Shown here piece after piece: positions 35,638 through 44,745 of a stretch of 64,000 bases of DNA. Source of the DNA: Myxococcales bacterium. GTDB taxonomy: Bacteria > Myxococcota_A > Polyangia > Polyangiales > Polyangiaceae. Location: positions 1,736,001-1,800,000 of the forward strand of contig JADJQX010000001.1 in the NCBI GenBank assembly GCA_016712525.1, written 5' to 3'. Both the position numbers and the translations under genes were made by a program. The notes under the pieces were generated by a model that saw only the letters and a program-made list of their open reading frames with translations, had not been told where the DNA came from and ran no database searches. Within the stretch, counting starts at the first letter, position 1; each line of letters begins with the position of its first letter.

Positions 35638-36744
35638 TCAGTGCTCGGCCGTGACCGTGACCCCGCAGGTCGTCTTGGAGACGTCGAAACGCTGCGCCCA
35701 TAGGTCGTTCACGCCGCCGGTGTAGGACACCTTCGTCGCCGTCTCGGAGGTCTTGGCGAGCCAAACCACGGTGCGCCCCTGGGGGTCGCGGTAGGCCTCG
35801 CCGTCGGCTTCGGAGGAAGCTGCGTAATACACGCTGTCGGGAGCGAGGCGGCCCACGAAATGGGCCTTCGCCGTCTCGGAGGGGACGCACGGACCCTCGA
35901 CGAGGCACTGGTAGAGGCTCTCGTCGGAGTCGATCACGACGAGGTCGAGCGAGCCTTGCGCGAACACGAAGCCGACGGGGTTGTCGCCGCGGTGGGCGCG
36001 GTAGCTCGTGTAGGCCTTGCCCGTCTTTTTGTCCGTGATCGTGCGCACCTTCACGAGGTCGTCGTCGGTGGCGAGGACCGCGTCCTTCGCGTTCGTGACG
36101 CCGCCGATGCCGAGCACGAGCTGCTGCTTGCGAATGGCCGAGAGCGACGTCGTGGGGCGGATGGTGGTCTCCTTGCCGAACGAGAGGCCCGCCTTTTCGT
36201 CGAGCTCGTAGCGGGTCTGCCCGAAGAGGCACACCTGGGCCTTGGCGCGTGCGCTCACCTTGCACTCGTAGACGGAGTCGTCGCCGATGCGGGCGACGCG
36301 CGCGCCCGTCCCTTTGGCCATGACGAAGCCGTGCGGGTTGTCGCCCGCCGAGTAGCGGTAGTACGAGAAGACGCGACCCGAGGCCTTCTCGGTGACGTCG
36401 CGAACGAAGAGCTCTCCGTCTTGTACGAACCCGAGCACCGCGGCCGGCGTGGTGAGGCCGTCGATGCCCGCCGCGATCTCGACCTTCCGGTACTCGTCGA
36501 GCGCCGAGGCCGCCGTGATGCGCGTGACGGGCCCGAGGGTCAGCGCGCGCGACGCCTCGAGGGACTGGCGCGTCCGCCCGAAGAGGCACGCCGCGGCCGA
36601 GATGGCGTCCTCGCTCTCGTCGACCACGGCCTCGTCGGGGGCGCCCGTGGTGCCGTCGAGCGCGGACGCGCAGCCGATGAGGGCGCCTCCCGAGGCGATC
36701 ACGAGGGACACGAAGGCAGCGAACGGAGACGGGGCAGTGCGCAT
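35638..36744 (-). CDS. lipoprotein with two tandem homologous domains
   Basis: A 368-residue lipoprotein (signal ending ALIGC, about residue 25). Two tandem repeats of about 110 residues each start with CLFGRTRQSL and CLFGQTRYEL and share a GDNPHGFV / GDNPVGFV segment and a final YECKV / YQCLV. One Cys at each end of a unit suggests a domain-closing disulfide. A shorter C-terminal region with further Cys follows. The family is unknown to me. It is divergent from the Tat-type lipoprotein gene at 36961. Confidence 0.78.
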   Translation of the reverse strand: MRTAPSPFAAFVSLVIASGGALIGCASALDGTTGAPDEAVVDESEDAISAAACLFGRTRQSLEASRALTLGPVTRITAASALDEYRKVEIAAGIDGLTTPAAVLGFVQDGELFVRDVTEKASGRVFSYYRYSAGDNPHGFVMAKGTGARVARIGDDSVYECKVSARAKAQVCLFGQTRYELDEKAGLSFGKETTIRPTTSLSAIRKQQLVLGIGGVTNAKDAVLATDDDLVKVRTITDKKTGKAYTSYRAHRGDNPVGFVFAQGSLDLVVIDSDESLYQCLVEGPCVPSETAKAHFVGRLAPDSVYYAASSEADGEAYRDPQGRTVVWLAKTSETATKVSYTGGVNDLWAQRFDVSKTTCGVTVTAEH

Positions 36745-36960
36745 GGGGCCTCGGAGGGTTGAGTCGCACGTGCACCTACATTGGCGGACCTCGTCGCGCA
36801 AGGGCCCGCAGCGTGTCGCTCTCGGTGAGCCAAGGCTCGGACGAAGGGCCGCACGGCGAAAGAAGGGCGCATCTGCGCACGACTTGCGTGAGGTGGCGTG
36901 GCCGAGCCCACGTGACAGCGTCTTTTTCGGATCGGCATAGGCGCTGCACTTCCTCTCGGC

Positions 36961-38190
36961 ATGGCGCACCAAGTGACTCCTGCCCTCCCCCTCGACAGCT
37001 CGTTCGGCCCTCGTGCCCACCACGATCTCTCGCGTCGCGAGCTCGTGTCGGTGGCGCTCGGTGCCGGTCTCGCTGCGGCATGCTCCTCCGACGACGCCCT
37101 CGCTCCCGAGACGGAAGAGATGGCCTCGCGCGAGGCCAAGGCCGCGTACCCGAAGCTCAGCCCGACCACGATCAAGGGCACGTACGGCCGCACGCTGCCC
37201 GACGGAAAGACGGGCCGATATCAGGTGGCGTACGTCGGCGAGAAGTCGACCCCGGCCGGCACGTTCCATCGCTACCGCAGCACGAGGTCGGGGGCCGCGT
37301 CGGGCGCGGAGCTCTGGGTGAACCCGAAGGGAAAGGGTGTGTTCGAGCTCGGTGGCGCCGAGTTCTCGTCCGAAAATGCGGCGGCGCTCAAGGTCGCGAG
37401 CCCAGCGACGATCACCCTCGCCGCGCCGGTCGTGGTCGACTTGGGCGCGCCCGTCGGTGTGCCTCAAGCCGCGACCGCACGGGGCGACGTCGCGCTCGCC
37501 GGAAAGCCCGTCGTGTCCGCCGAGGCCAAGGGCACGTATACGGTCGTGGCGCGGGGCGTCTCGGTCGAGGGGCCGCAGGGGCTCGTCGTCGCAGGGTGCA
37601 CGCAGGTGCGCATCGAGGCCGAAGTGCCTATTTTCTTCGGGGCGACGAGCCTCGGGCTCACGGCCGAAATCTGGTACTCGGAGACGCTCGGTGTGGTGCG
37701 TGGCGATCTCGGGGGCCCGCTCGCGGGCTTCGGGTGGGGCGTGAAGGGCTCGCGCGGCTCGCACGAGCTCGGCGACGGGTACGTGAGCGTCGAGGCGATG
37801 GACATCGTCGGCAAGGGCGCGTCGGCCTCGTTCGAGCTCTCGACCCGCGAGGCACACGGCGTGAAGGACGCCGACAAAGACTCTCACGCGAAGATGCTCG
37901 TGGAGCTCCGGTGGGCCGACGACGCGATGGCGAAGACCGACAAGCGCCCCTCGATCGATCCCGTGTTCGGAACCGATACGGGCATGTACTCGGCGACGCT
38001 CGAGCAGGTGCCCGTCTCCTTCTTGCACCCCGAGGAGAACGGCAAGGGCTACGTGTACTGGTACTACTACGTGGATCAAGCCGCGAAGAACCAGCCCGTG
38101 AACGGCATCGAGTACCACGCCGGTGTCCGCTACGACTCGAGCTTCTCGCCGCTCCGGGTCACCGCGCGTATCGTGTACAAAAAGGTGTAG
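36961..38190 (+). CDS. lipoprotein with possible Tat signal
   Basis: A 409-residue exported protein. The leader has a long hydrophilic n-region with LSRRELVSVALG, a twin-arginine-like motif, and a lipobox ending LAAAC. The mature part is beta-rich (segments TLPDGKTGRYQVAY, GAELWVNPKGKGVF, KGYVYWYYYVDQ), without a catalytic motif I recognise. The ATG at 36961 is preceded by only a weak ribosome site. The 216-base region before it, shared with the divergent gene, shows no coding sequence. A different function, such as a beta-sandwich carbohydrate or surface protein, cannot be excluded. Confidence 0.78.
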   Translation: MAHQVTPALPLDSSFGPRAHHDLSRRELVSVALGAGLAAACSSDDALAPETEEMASREAKAAYPKLSPTTIKGTYGRTLPDGKTGRYQVAYVGEKSTPAGTFHRYRSTRSGAASGAELWVNPKGKGVFELGGAEFSSENAAALKVASPATITLAAPVVVDLGAPVGVPQAATARGDVALAGKPVVSAEAKGTYTVVARGVSVEGPQGLVVAGCTQVRIEAEVPIFFGATSLGLTAEIWYSETLGVVRGDLGGPLAGFGWGVKGSRGSHELGDGYVSVEAMDIVGKGASASFELSTREAHGVKDADKDSHAKMLVELRWADDAMAKTDKRPSIDPVFGTDTGMYSATLEQVPVSFLHPEENGKGYVYWYYYVDQAAKNQPVNGIEYHAGVRYDSSFSPLRVTARIVYKKV

Positions 38191-38229
38191 GTTGCACGTG
38201 CGTGGGGCGACCTCGAGGCCGCTCCACGG

Positions 38230-39240
38230 TCAGTGAGCCGTGGGGCCTCCCGAGAGGGGGAACGTCGCGTCCAGGATGGGCATGGTCGCGAAGGCCGAGA
38301 GCGTACCTCCGCGTGCTTCGAAGCCGCGCACGTACACGACGCCGACGCGTAAGGCCAAGGCCCTCGTGGCGTAGCGCTCGGGGATCGCGAGCTCGAACAC
38401 CCGCTTCGTGTCGTCGAGCCGAGAGTCGCCCGTCTCCGGTCGCAGCGCGCCCTCGCCGAAGGCGCGACGGTGTGCGTCCCAGTCACGATGAAGCGAGGTC
38501 TCGAGGTCGGCCACGATGACGCCCGTGTCGGGCTCTTCCAGCCATGCCCTCACCTGGAGCGCTCGAAACACGTCTCCCGTGGGCATCTTGTGGCCGACTC
38601 CGAGGGTCGCGAGAGAGAAGCTCGCGCTCTCGGGCGCCCGTGTGACGTCGCGTACCTCGATCGCCCTCCCGAGCGCGGCGGGATCCCGCGAGACACGAAA
38701 ACGATGATCGGCGCGCCCCTCGCGACCGCGCCGCATGTGGCACGAGGCGCACGGTACGTCGCGGTAGCGGCTCTGCGCGTGCTCGCTCTCCGTGCTCTGG
38801 AGGAGCGTCGCCGAGCCCAGGCTCGCGAGCTCGTGGCATTTCGCGCACGGGACCGAAGCTCGCGGCGCGGACGCCACGGCCGCGTCGGTCGAGAGAGCGG
38901 CCGAACGCCCGTGCGCTTCGGCCCCGGGGTGGCAGCTCTCGCAGTCGATCCCTCGCGAGGCCCCGACAGCATCGCCCAGCTCGGCGCGCCGAGGCGCGTG
39001 GCAGGCTGCGCAAAAGGGGAGGGGCTCTTCGCGGTACGAAGCCTGAAAGTCCGGGCTCGTGAAGCTCTGCTCGTGCATCGAGCCGCGCCACCCCTCGACC
39101 TCTTCGGCGTGGCACGAGGCGCAGCCGCTCATACCGCCTCGCCCCTCGGAGGGTGGGGGCTTCGGCGGCGTGTGGTCGCACGCGGCGAGCGTCGCGCCGA
39201 CCGCGAGCACGATCGCCGCGAGCGAGTCCCTCGTTCCCAT
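38230..39240 (-). CDS. five-heme c-type cytochrome lipoprotein
   Basis: A 336-residue periplasmic or outer-membrane lipoprotein (signal ending TLAAC). It has five CxxCH heme-binding sites: CASCH, CAACH, CESCH, CAKCH and CASCH, all within residues about 40-170. Numerous extra His residues could be axial ligands. The C-terminal 160 residues are heme-free and beta-rich (DTKRVFELAIP and similar). The layout resembles cytochromes of the NrfB/pentaheme or multiheme cytochrome c family, but no named subfamily is certain. Its ATG lies one base after the stop of the upstream propeller-like lipoprotein, so the two are probably co-translated and may form an electron-transfer or sensing pair. Confidence 0.88.
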   Translation of the reverse strand: MGTRDSLAAIVLAVGATLAACDHTPPKPPPSEGRGGMSGCASCHAEEVEGWRGSMHEQSFTSPDFQASYREEPLPFCAACHAPRRAELGDAVGASRGIDCESCHPGAEAHGRSAALSTDAAVASAPRASVPCAKCHELASLGSATLLQSTESEHAQSRYRDVPCASCHMRRGREGRADHRFRVSRDPAALGRAIEVRDVTRAPESASFSLATLGVGHKMPTGDVFRALQVRAWLEEPDTGVIVADLETSLHRDWDAHRRAFGEGALRPETGDSRLDDTKRVFELAIPERYATRALALRVGVVYVRGFEARGGTLSAFATMPILDATFPLSGGPTAH

Positions 39241-39241
39241 G

Positions 39242-41083
39242 TCAGAACGCGAACGTCCCCTTGGTGACGTCGTAGGTGAAGGTGCGCGTCGGCGTGGGAA
39301 CGCCGCACACCACCTCGGCGCGGAGATCGAGCGCCTTCGAGGCGAAGGTCGCGAGCGCCCGTGCCTTCTCCACGGTCGGGGCGAGCGCGGCGAGGTTCGA
39401 GGTCCCGCGAGCGTCGAAGCTCACGAACGTGATCGTGTCGCCGAGCTCCTGCTTCCCGCGGAGCTTCGCGCGGAGGCTCGGATAGTCCTTCGGAGGCTTC
39501 GGGGTCGTGTCGGCGAGCAGCACGACGACGGGCGTCTTGCAGGTCGCGTCGGCGGCAGGGGGCCATGGGTGGAGGCCTCGCCCCGTCGAGCCGTTGTCGC
39601 GGGTGTCGCGGCATCGCATGACCTCGCGCGGTCGCTTGGTTCGGTAGATCGCGCGGAACGGCTCGGGCGCCTTCCAGCCGTAGCCCTTCTCCACGCGGCG
39701 CACGTTCACGTAGACGTCGTCCGGCGCAGCGGCGATCACACCCTCCACGTGGAGCGGACCTCGTAGCTCGTTCCCGAACGGTGGCTCGGGCAACGGCACG
39801 GGCTCCCATACGCCGTGGTCGCGACGAAAGAGCGCGTCCGAGCCGCGGTCGCCCTTCCCCGGAGCGACGATCCAGAACGCGCCGCGGTCGACGCCCACGA
39901 GCGCTCCGGCCGCAGGCAGAGCCTCTTCGTGGATCTCGCCGCCGCGCTTCTCCTCGAGCCATGTCTTCGTCGGGAGCACGACGTAGAGCGTGTCGTCGGG
40001 GGCGATGGCCCAGCTGAAGCCCGGCGAGAGCCTCGGGTTGAGCTTCGACGGAGCGAGCGTCTCGCCGTCGTATACGAAGAGCGCGCCGTCGAGCTCGAGG
40101 ATGGCGCGCGCCGACCCCGCGGCGAGCTTCACGCTCCCTCGGGATGGCGCGGGAAGTGGGAGATCGCGCACCGCCTTCGTCGGAGACCATCGCACGAGGG
40201 TCGTCGCGCCTTGCCCGTCGGCGACGCCGAGGACCTCTCCGTTCGCGAGCCTGGCGAACGCGTTCCCCGTGGCGAGCTGCGCGAGGTCGGCTCCCGGGAC
40301 CTTCGCGTCGCGCACCCACCCACCATCTTCTCCGAGCACGCGGAACGACCAGCGCCCGCTGGGCTCGCCCCGTTCGGAGACGGCGTCGGCGCGCTCCGCG
40401 AAGAGAAAGCGCCCCGGGCCGTACGCGCCCGCGGCATGAAGCGAGAGCACCGGTGTGCTCCCGGTTCGCATGTTCCCGGCGTCGCCGAATTTCGCGCCGC
40501 TCGGGAGAACGAGCTTCCAGTCGGAGCCCTTCGAACCGCTCGTGTAGAAGTCGCTCGCCGAGACCATGCGGCTCGAGACGTCGACGATGGCCCACAGTTT
40601 GTCGGGCGCCGTCCCGCCGATCGCGCGAGGCGCCCAGAAGTCGAAGGCGCTCCCGAGCCCCCCGTCGGCGACCGGCGTGAGGCCCTCGTCTCCGACGATC
40701 TGCGCCGTGGTCGCTCCGCCGCGTGACCACGGGCCTTGGGTCATTCCGTAGGCAAAAATGGCTCCGTTCTCCAAACGGAAGACCTGGCCGTGGATGCACA
40801 TCCCATCGACGATCGGGTAGAGCGGCCCCGGGCCACGCGCGCGTGTGCCCCACGGGAGCTCCGGGGCGGCCGCGGCATCGGGGCGCGCCTCGGCGTCGCG
40901 ATCGGCTCGCGCCACCCCCGCTTCGATCACCGCGCTGCTCGAGTCCCCGGCCGCTGACGCGCCTTTGTCGACGGCGGGTTGCCCGACCGAGTGGCACCCC
41001 GCGAGGAGGCCGACGAGGATCGCGCGTGGAGCGCCGAGACGCGAGGCGAGAGGGGGAGGCGGAGAGGCGGCCATCGAGCGCAT
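39242..41083 (-). CDS. beta-propeller-like lipoprotein coupled to cytochrome
   Basis: A 613-residue lipoprotein. The ATG at 41083 is chosen for the GGGGAGGAG site about ten bases upstream. ATG at 41074 and 41110 are alternatives. The lipobox ends LLAGC. The mature protein has repeated short strands with FAPRAIGG, DGALFVYDGE and APDDVYVNV units, like a seven- or eight-bladed propeller. The C terminus includes a Cys pair (CRDTRDNG and ATCKTP). The family is not recognised. It is followed by the pentaheme cytochrome after one base. Confidence 0.8.
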   Translation of the reverse strand: MRSMAASPPPPLASRLGAPRAILVGLLAGCHSVGQPAVDKGASAAGDSSSAVIEAGVARADRDAEARPDAAAAPELPWGTRARGPGPLYPIVDGMCIHGQVFRLENGAIFAYGMTQGPWSRGGATTAQIVGDEGLTPVADGGLGSAFDFWAPRAIGGTAPDKLWAIVDVSSRMVSASDFYTSGSKGSDWKLVLPSGAKFGDAGNMRTGSTPVLSLHAAGAYGPGRFLFAERADAVSERGEPSGRWSFRVLGEDGGWVRDAKVPGADLAQLATGNAFARLANGEVLGVADGQGATTLVRWSPTKAVRDLPLPAPSRGSVKLAAGSARAILELDGALFVYDGETLAPSKLNPRLSPGFSWAIAPDDTLYVVLPTKTWLEEKRGGEIHEEALPAAGALVGVDRGAFWIVAPGKGDRGSDALFRRDHGVWEPVPLPEPPFGNELRGPLHVEGVIAAAPDDVYVNVRRVEKGYGWKAPEPFRAIYRTKRPREVMRCRDTRDNGSTGRGLHPWPPAADATCKTPVVVLLADTTPKPPKDYPSLRAKLRGKQELGDTITFVSFDARGTSNLAALAPTVEKARALATFASKALDLRAEVVCGVPTPTRTFTYDVTKGTFAF

Positions 41084-41189
41084 GAGAACGCCGCTCCTCC
41101 CCGTTGTCATCCATCGCGGAAGAGCCGTGGCGTCGAGGGCGTTCGCGAGAGGCGTGTCACACCTTCCCACGTTCGCGCGACGGAGAGTC

Positions 41190-43742
41190 ATGGTCGCGTC
41201 GTCCCGCCTCGCTCTCGGGTCGCTCGTCTCGTTGCTCCTGGCGACGGGGTGTGCTTCCCACCTACCTCCGGTCTCCAAGGCACCGCGGAGGGTCGTTTCG
41301 TCGCGAGGCTCCAAGCCTCCCGAGAACGAGCCCCCGGAGCGATTCGAACGGCAGCCGCGCGACCTGGGGGCCGAGGAAATCCCGGACGAAGCGGTCGTTC
41401 GTGCGATCGCTGCCGTGCTCGCCGAGGACGACGCCGGCCGGCGGGAGGCGCCTCGGGTGCGCTGGGACAAGAAGAGCACTCCGAAGTATCTCGACAGGGT
41501 GATCGAGCGTTATGGCCTCACGGCGAAGGAGCGCTCGATGCTCTTCGAGAGCGGTATGGTCGTGCTCTCGCGCGTCCAGTTCCCGAGCTTCGGCGAGGCG
41601 ATGCACGAGATTCACCGCCAAGAGCTCCCGCTCTTCGTCTCGGCCGACGCCGTCCTCCAGGCCGTGTTCCGCTCCCACGAGGCGACCCTGCTCGCCGCGG
41701 AGCGCGTGGCGGCCGATCGCATCGCCGAGATCTTGGACAAAGCGCACGCGACCCTCGGCGTCGAGGCGAAGGGCAAGAGGTACGACCCCGACGCCGCGAA
41801 GGACGCCGACCTCTTCTTGGGCGTCGCTCGGACGCTGCTCGGAAAGGGCGAGGTCGTGTCGCACTTCGGGCAAGGCAAGGCGATCGAGGCGATCGCGGAG
41901 CGCGCGCGATCGGCCGAAGGGGTCGAGGAGGTGACGATCTTCGGCAGGCCGCGTCGCGTCGATTTCTCGTTCTACGAGCCGCGTGGCGTGTACCTCGACG
42001 CGCCCGATCTGCACGATTATTTCCGGGCGATGGTGTGGCTCACGCGCCTCGAGATGAACCTCGTCTCTCGAGGGTCGCAGAGCTCGTCTCCCGTGCTGAC
42101 GACCGCGGAGACGCCTCGCGAGGCGGAGCTCGCCCTCGTCCTCGCCGACGTCGTCGAGCGCTCCGGCGTGGGGCCCGACGTCGAGAAGATGGACGCTTAC
42201 GCTCGTGCGCTCGCGGGACCTCGTGAGGACGTCCCGCTCTCCGCGCTGACCGGGTTCGCCAAGGCGCGCGCGATCTCGCTCAAGGACCCGGCCTCGGCGC
42301 AGGCCGCGCTCGCCGCCGCGATCGGCAAGGGATACACGCGCACGGTGAACCACCACGTGATGCCCCAGGACACGACCGAGGAGAACCTGCCCGTGATCGC
42401 CACGTTCTTCGGCGTGTCGATCCCCGCGGATTCTCGGGCGATCGTCACCCTCGTCCCGAGCGACGCCCCGGTGGCTCACGTCCCCCGCGGGCCGGAGCTC
42501 GGGTACTTGATGGGGGCCGACGCAGGCATGTCCTACCTCGACCCGAGCGGAAACCCGGCGCTCCTCCGCAAGGCTCGCGCCGATCTCGAGCGAGGCCTCG
42601 GCGGCAAGGACCTCCACGCGACGTGGCTAGACCTCGTGCGGGGCGCGACCCGGGTCCCGGCGGGGGTCGTCCCGAGCTTCGTCGGCACACGCGCCGCCTC
42701 GGATCGCCGCGTCGCGATCGGGATGGCAGGCTACGCCCAGATCCACCACGCGCACGTCCTCCATACGTCGCAGGTCTACGATTTCGCGGGCTGCGAGATC
42801 CCCGACGCGTACGTCGAGCCTACCGATGGGGCCCTCGACGGCGTCGTCGCGTACGCCGAGCGGCTCGCCCTCGCCGCCCAGAAGCTCCCTCACCGCGACG
42901 CCGAAGGGGCGCGTGCGATCGTCGACGACGCGGGGCGGCTCGCCGAGACGGCCCGTGTGCTCCGCAAGATCGCCAAGAACGAGCTCGCAGGTCACGCGCC
43001 GAGCGCACGCGAGCTCGCCTTTCTCCGCATGGTGGCCGAGTACGTTCCTGCCCTGCGCGGCTACACGGCGACGGAGCCGGGCCGCTACAACGGCTGGTAT
43101 CCGAGGATGCACACGTCGCGCGCGAGCGCGTTCGAACAAGTGCCGTACTCGGTCGACTACTTCACGTCGACTCGGAAGAACGAGGTGGCCTTCGTCGGCG
43201 AGGGGAGCCCTGTGCTCGGGGTCTTCGTGGTCGACACCGGGGGTGAGCCGAGGGTCATGGTGGGGCCCGTGTCGCGGGCGTTCGATCGTGTTCGCCCCCT
43301 CGGAAAGCGTGTGCTCGTCCCCGACGCCGACGACGCGCAGCCGAAGGGGAGCCCGATCGTTTCGGAGCCCGCGCTCGCGGCCCACGAGAAGAGCTTCGTG
43401 GCTCCGCTCGCCACGGTGCCGGGCGTCGACGTCACGGTGACCGACGACGAGGTGACCGTCACGAACGACAAGGCATTCTCCGGGGGAACGTTCGAGCTCG
43501 TCGGGCCTCATGGGGAGACCCTCGCGCGCGCCGTGGTCCCGAAGATCGCCGCACGGCCCCGCCGCCCTGGCCATGAAGACGACCCCGCCTCCTCGGAGGA
43601 GCTCACCGAGGTCCACGTGCCGTTCGTACCCGCGAACGGAAAACGCAGCGGTGAGGCCTCGACCTACCGGCTGCGCCTCGCCTCCGGCGAGGTATGGACG
43701 AGCCGCGGAATGGGGATGGGGCTCGAGTACGACACGCACTGA
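41190..43742 (+). CDS. DUF3160-family lipoprotein
   Basis: An 850-residue exported protein, GGAGAG ribosome site before the ATG at 41190, lipobox ending LATGC. The segment PLFVSADAVLQAVFRSHE, the later GPELGYLMGADAGM and the long helical N-terminal half match DUF3160, a family of large secreted bacterial proteins of unknown role. The C-terminal 150 residues are beta-rich and probably form a separate domain. It is followed at 76 bases by the GH25 lysozyme on the same strand, and both could act on cell-wall or surface polymers. Confidence 0.85.
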   Translation: MVASSRLALGSLVSLLLATGCASHLPPVSKAPRRVVSSRGSKPPENEPPERFERQPRDLGAEEIPDEAVVRAIAAVLAEDDAGRREAPRVRWDKKSTPKYLDRVIERYGLTAKERSMLFESGMVVLSRVQFPSFGEAMHEIHRQELPLFVSADAVLQAVFRSHEATLLAAERVAADRIAEILDKAHATLGVEAKGKRYDPDAAKDADLFLGVARTLLGKGEVVSHFGQGKAIEAIAERARSAEGVEEVTIFGRPRRVDFSFYEPRGVYLDAPDLHDYFRAMVWLTRLEMNLVSRGSQSSSPVLTTAETPREAELALVLADVVERSGVGPDVEKMDAYARALAGPREDVPLSALTGFAKARAISLKDPASAQAALAAAIGKGYTRTVNHHVMPQDTTEENLPVIATFFGVSIPADSRAIVTLVPSDAPVAHVPRGPELGYLMGADAGMSYLDPSGNPALLRKARADLERGLGGKDLHATWLDLVRGATRVPAGVVPSFVGTRAASDRRVAIGMAGYAQIHHAHVLHTSQVYDFAGCEIPDAYVEPTDGALDGVVAYAERLALAAQKLPHRDAEGARAIVDDAGRLAETARVLRKIAKNELAGHAPSARELAFLRMVAEYVPALRGYTATEPGRYNGWYPRMHTSRASAFEQVPYSVDYFTSTRKNEVAFVGEGSPVLGVFVVDTGGEPRVMVGPVSRAFDRVRPLGKRVLVPDADDAQPKGSPIVSEPALAAHEKSFVAPLATVPGVDVTVTDDEVTVTNDKAFSGGTFELVGPHGETLARAVVPKIAARPRRPGHEDDPASSEELTEVHVPFVPANGKRSGEASTYRLRLASGEVWTSRGMGMGLEYDTH

Positions 43743-43818
43743 CACGTGGTCGAAAGTAGCCTCTTCGTACGTGCGAGGAGGCCTCGACGCGCGCCTGCAC
43801 ATCGGCCAAAGTTCGCCC

Positions 43819-44727
43819 GTGCAGAGCTCCAGGACGATCGGCGTGGTGGCATCGCTCGTGGCCGTCGCCGCCCTCGCCGCAGCGTGTGCGTCGCCTTCGG
43901 GGCCGGCGTGTGTCGGGTCGGTCTCGGAGGCGCTCCGCGTGTGCCAAGGGCCGAACGTCGTCTCGGGGATCGACGTGTCGTCGTACCAAGGGAACGTCGA
44001 CTTCGCGCGAGTGGCCGCCGCAGGGAACGGGTTCGTCTTCCTGCGCCTCTCGTCCGGGCAAAACGTCGACACCAAGTTCCAGGTGAACTGGCAGGCCGCC
44101 AAAGCCGCGGGCTTGGTCCGCGGGGCCTACCAGTACTTCTGGCCTGGCCGCGATCCCGACGCGCAGGTGGACGTGATGGTGCAGACGCTGAAGGCTGCAG
44201 GATACACGCGCGACGACCTCCCGCCCGTCCTCGATCTCGAGACCCTGGACGGTCAACCGGTCGCGGCCGTGGTCGCGTATGCGCAGCATTGGCTCCGTCG
44301 CGTCGAGGACGAGCTCCACGTGCGCCCCCTCGTCTACACCGCGAATTTCATGTCGAACGTGACCCAGACGTACTTCTCGTCGTACCCGCTGTGGGTCGCG
44401 AACTACGGTGTCACGTGCCCGCTCATGCCCACGGGGTGGACCAAGTGGGTATTTTGGCAGAGCAGCGATTCGGGGCGCGTCGATGGCGTCGTGGGCAACG
44501 TGGACCTCGACACGTTCGATGGCACCCGCGCGGACCTCCTGGCATTCGCGCGTGGGAGCCACCTGGTCGGTCCGAGCGACGCGGGGGCCGACGTGGCGCC
44601 GATCTCCGACGCGGGCCCGCGAGACGCCGCCCTCTCGTTCGACGCCGAAGTGCCTCCCCCACGGCCGAAGCCCGTGCTCCCGAACGTGACCCGCCCCGAG
44701 CTCGTCCCCGACGTTCCCTGTCCCTGA
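43819..44727 (+). CDS. GH25 family lysozyme lipoprotein
   Basis: Muramidase-type glycoside hydrolase that cuts peptidoglycan glycan strands. Catalytic-site segments: GIDVSSYQG near the start of the domain, PVLDLET with the catalytic acid pair, and VDLDTFDG at its end. GTG at 43819 gives a signal of about 24 residues ending LAAAC. A GTG at 43771 would extend the n-region by 16 residues. A Pro/Asp-rich tail follows the domain. In total 302 residues. Likely used to remodel or attack cell walls, consistent with a predatory or soil lifestyle, which is inference. Confidence 0.88.
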   Translation: MQSSRTIGVVASLVAVAALAAACASPSGPACVGSVSEALRVCQGPNVVSGIDVSSYQGNVDFARVAAAGNGFVFLRLSSGQNVDTKFQVNWQAAKAAGLVRGAYQYFWPGRDPDAQVDVMVQTLKAAGYTRDDLPPVLDLETLDGQPVAAVVAYAQHWLRRVEDELHVRPLVYTANFMSNVTQTYFSSYPLWVANYGVTCPLMPTGWTKWVFWQSSDSGRVDGVVGNVDLDTFDGTRADLLAFARGSHLVGPSDAGADVAPISDAGPRDAALSFDAEVPPPRPKPVLPNVTRPELVPDVPCP

Positions 44728-44745
44728 GAGCCTCGGGCTCCGGTG

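Noticed and set aside
18291..38203. Repeated 14-mer GTGTAGGTTGCACG at about 18.3 and 38.2 kb
   Set aside because: One copy lies in coding sequence and the other spans a stop codon. Such matches are expected by chance at this window size.
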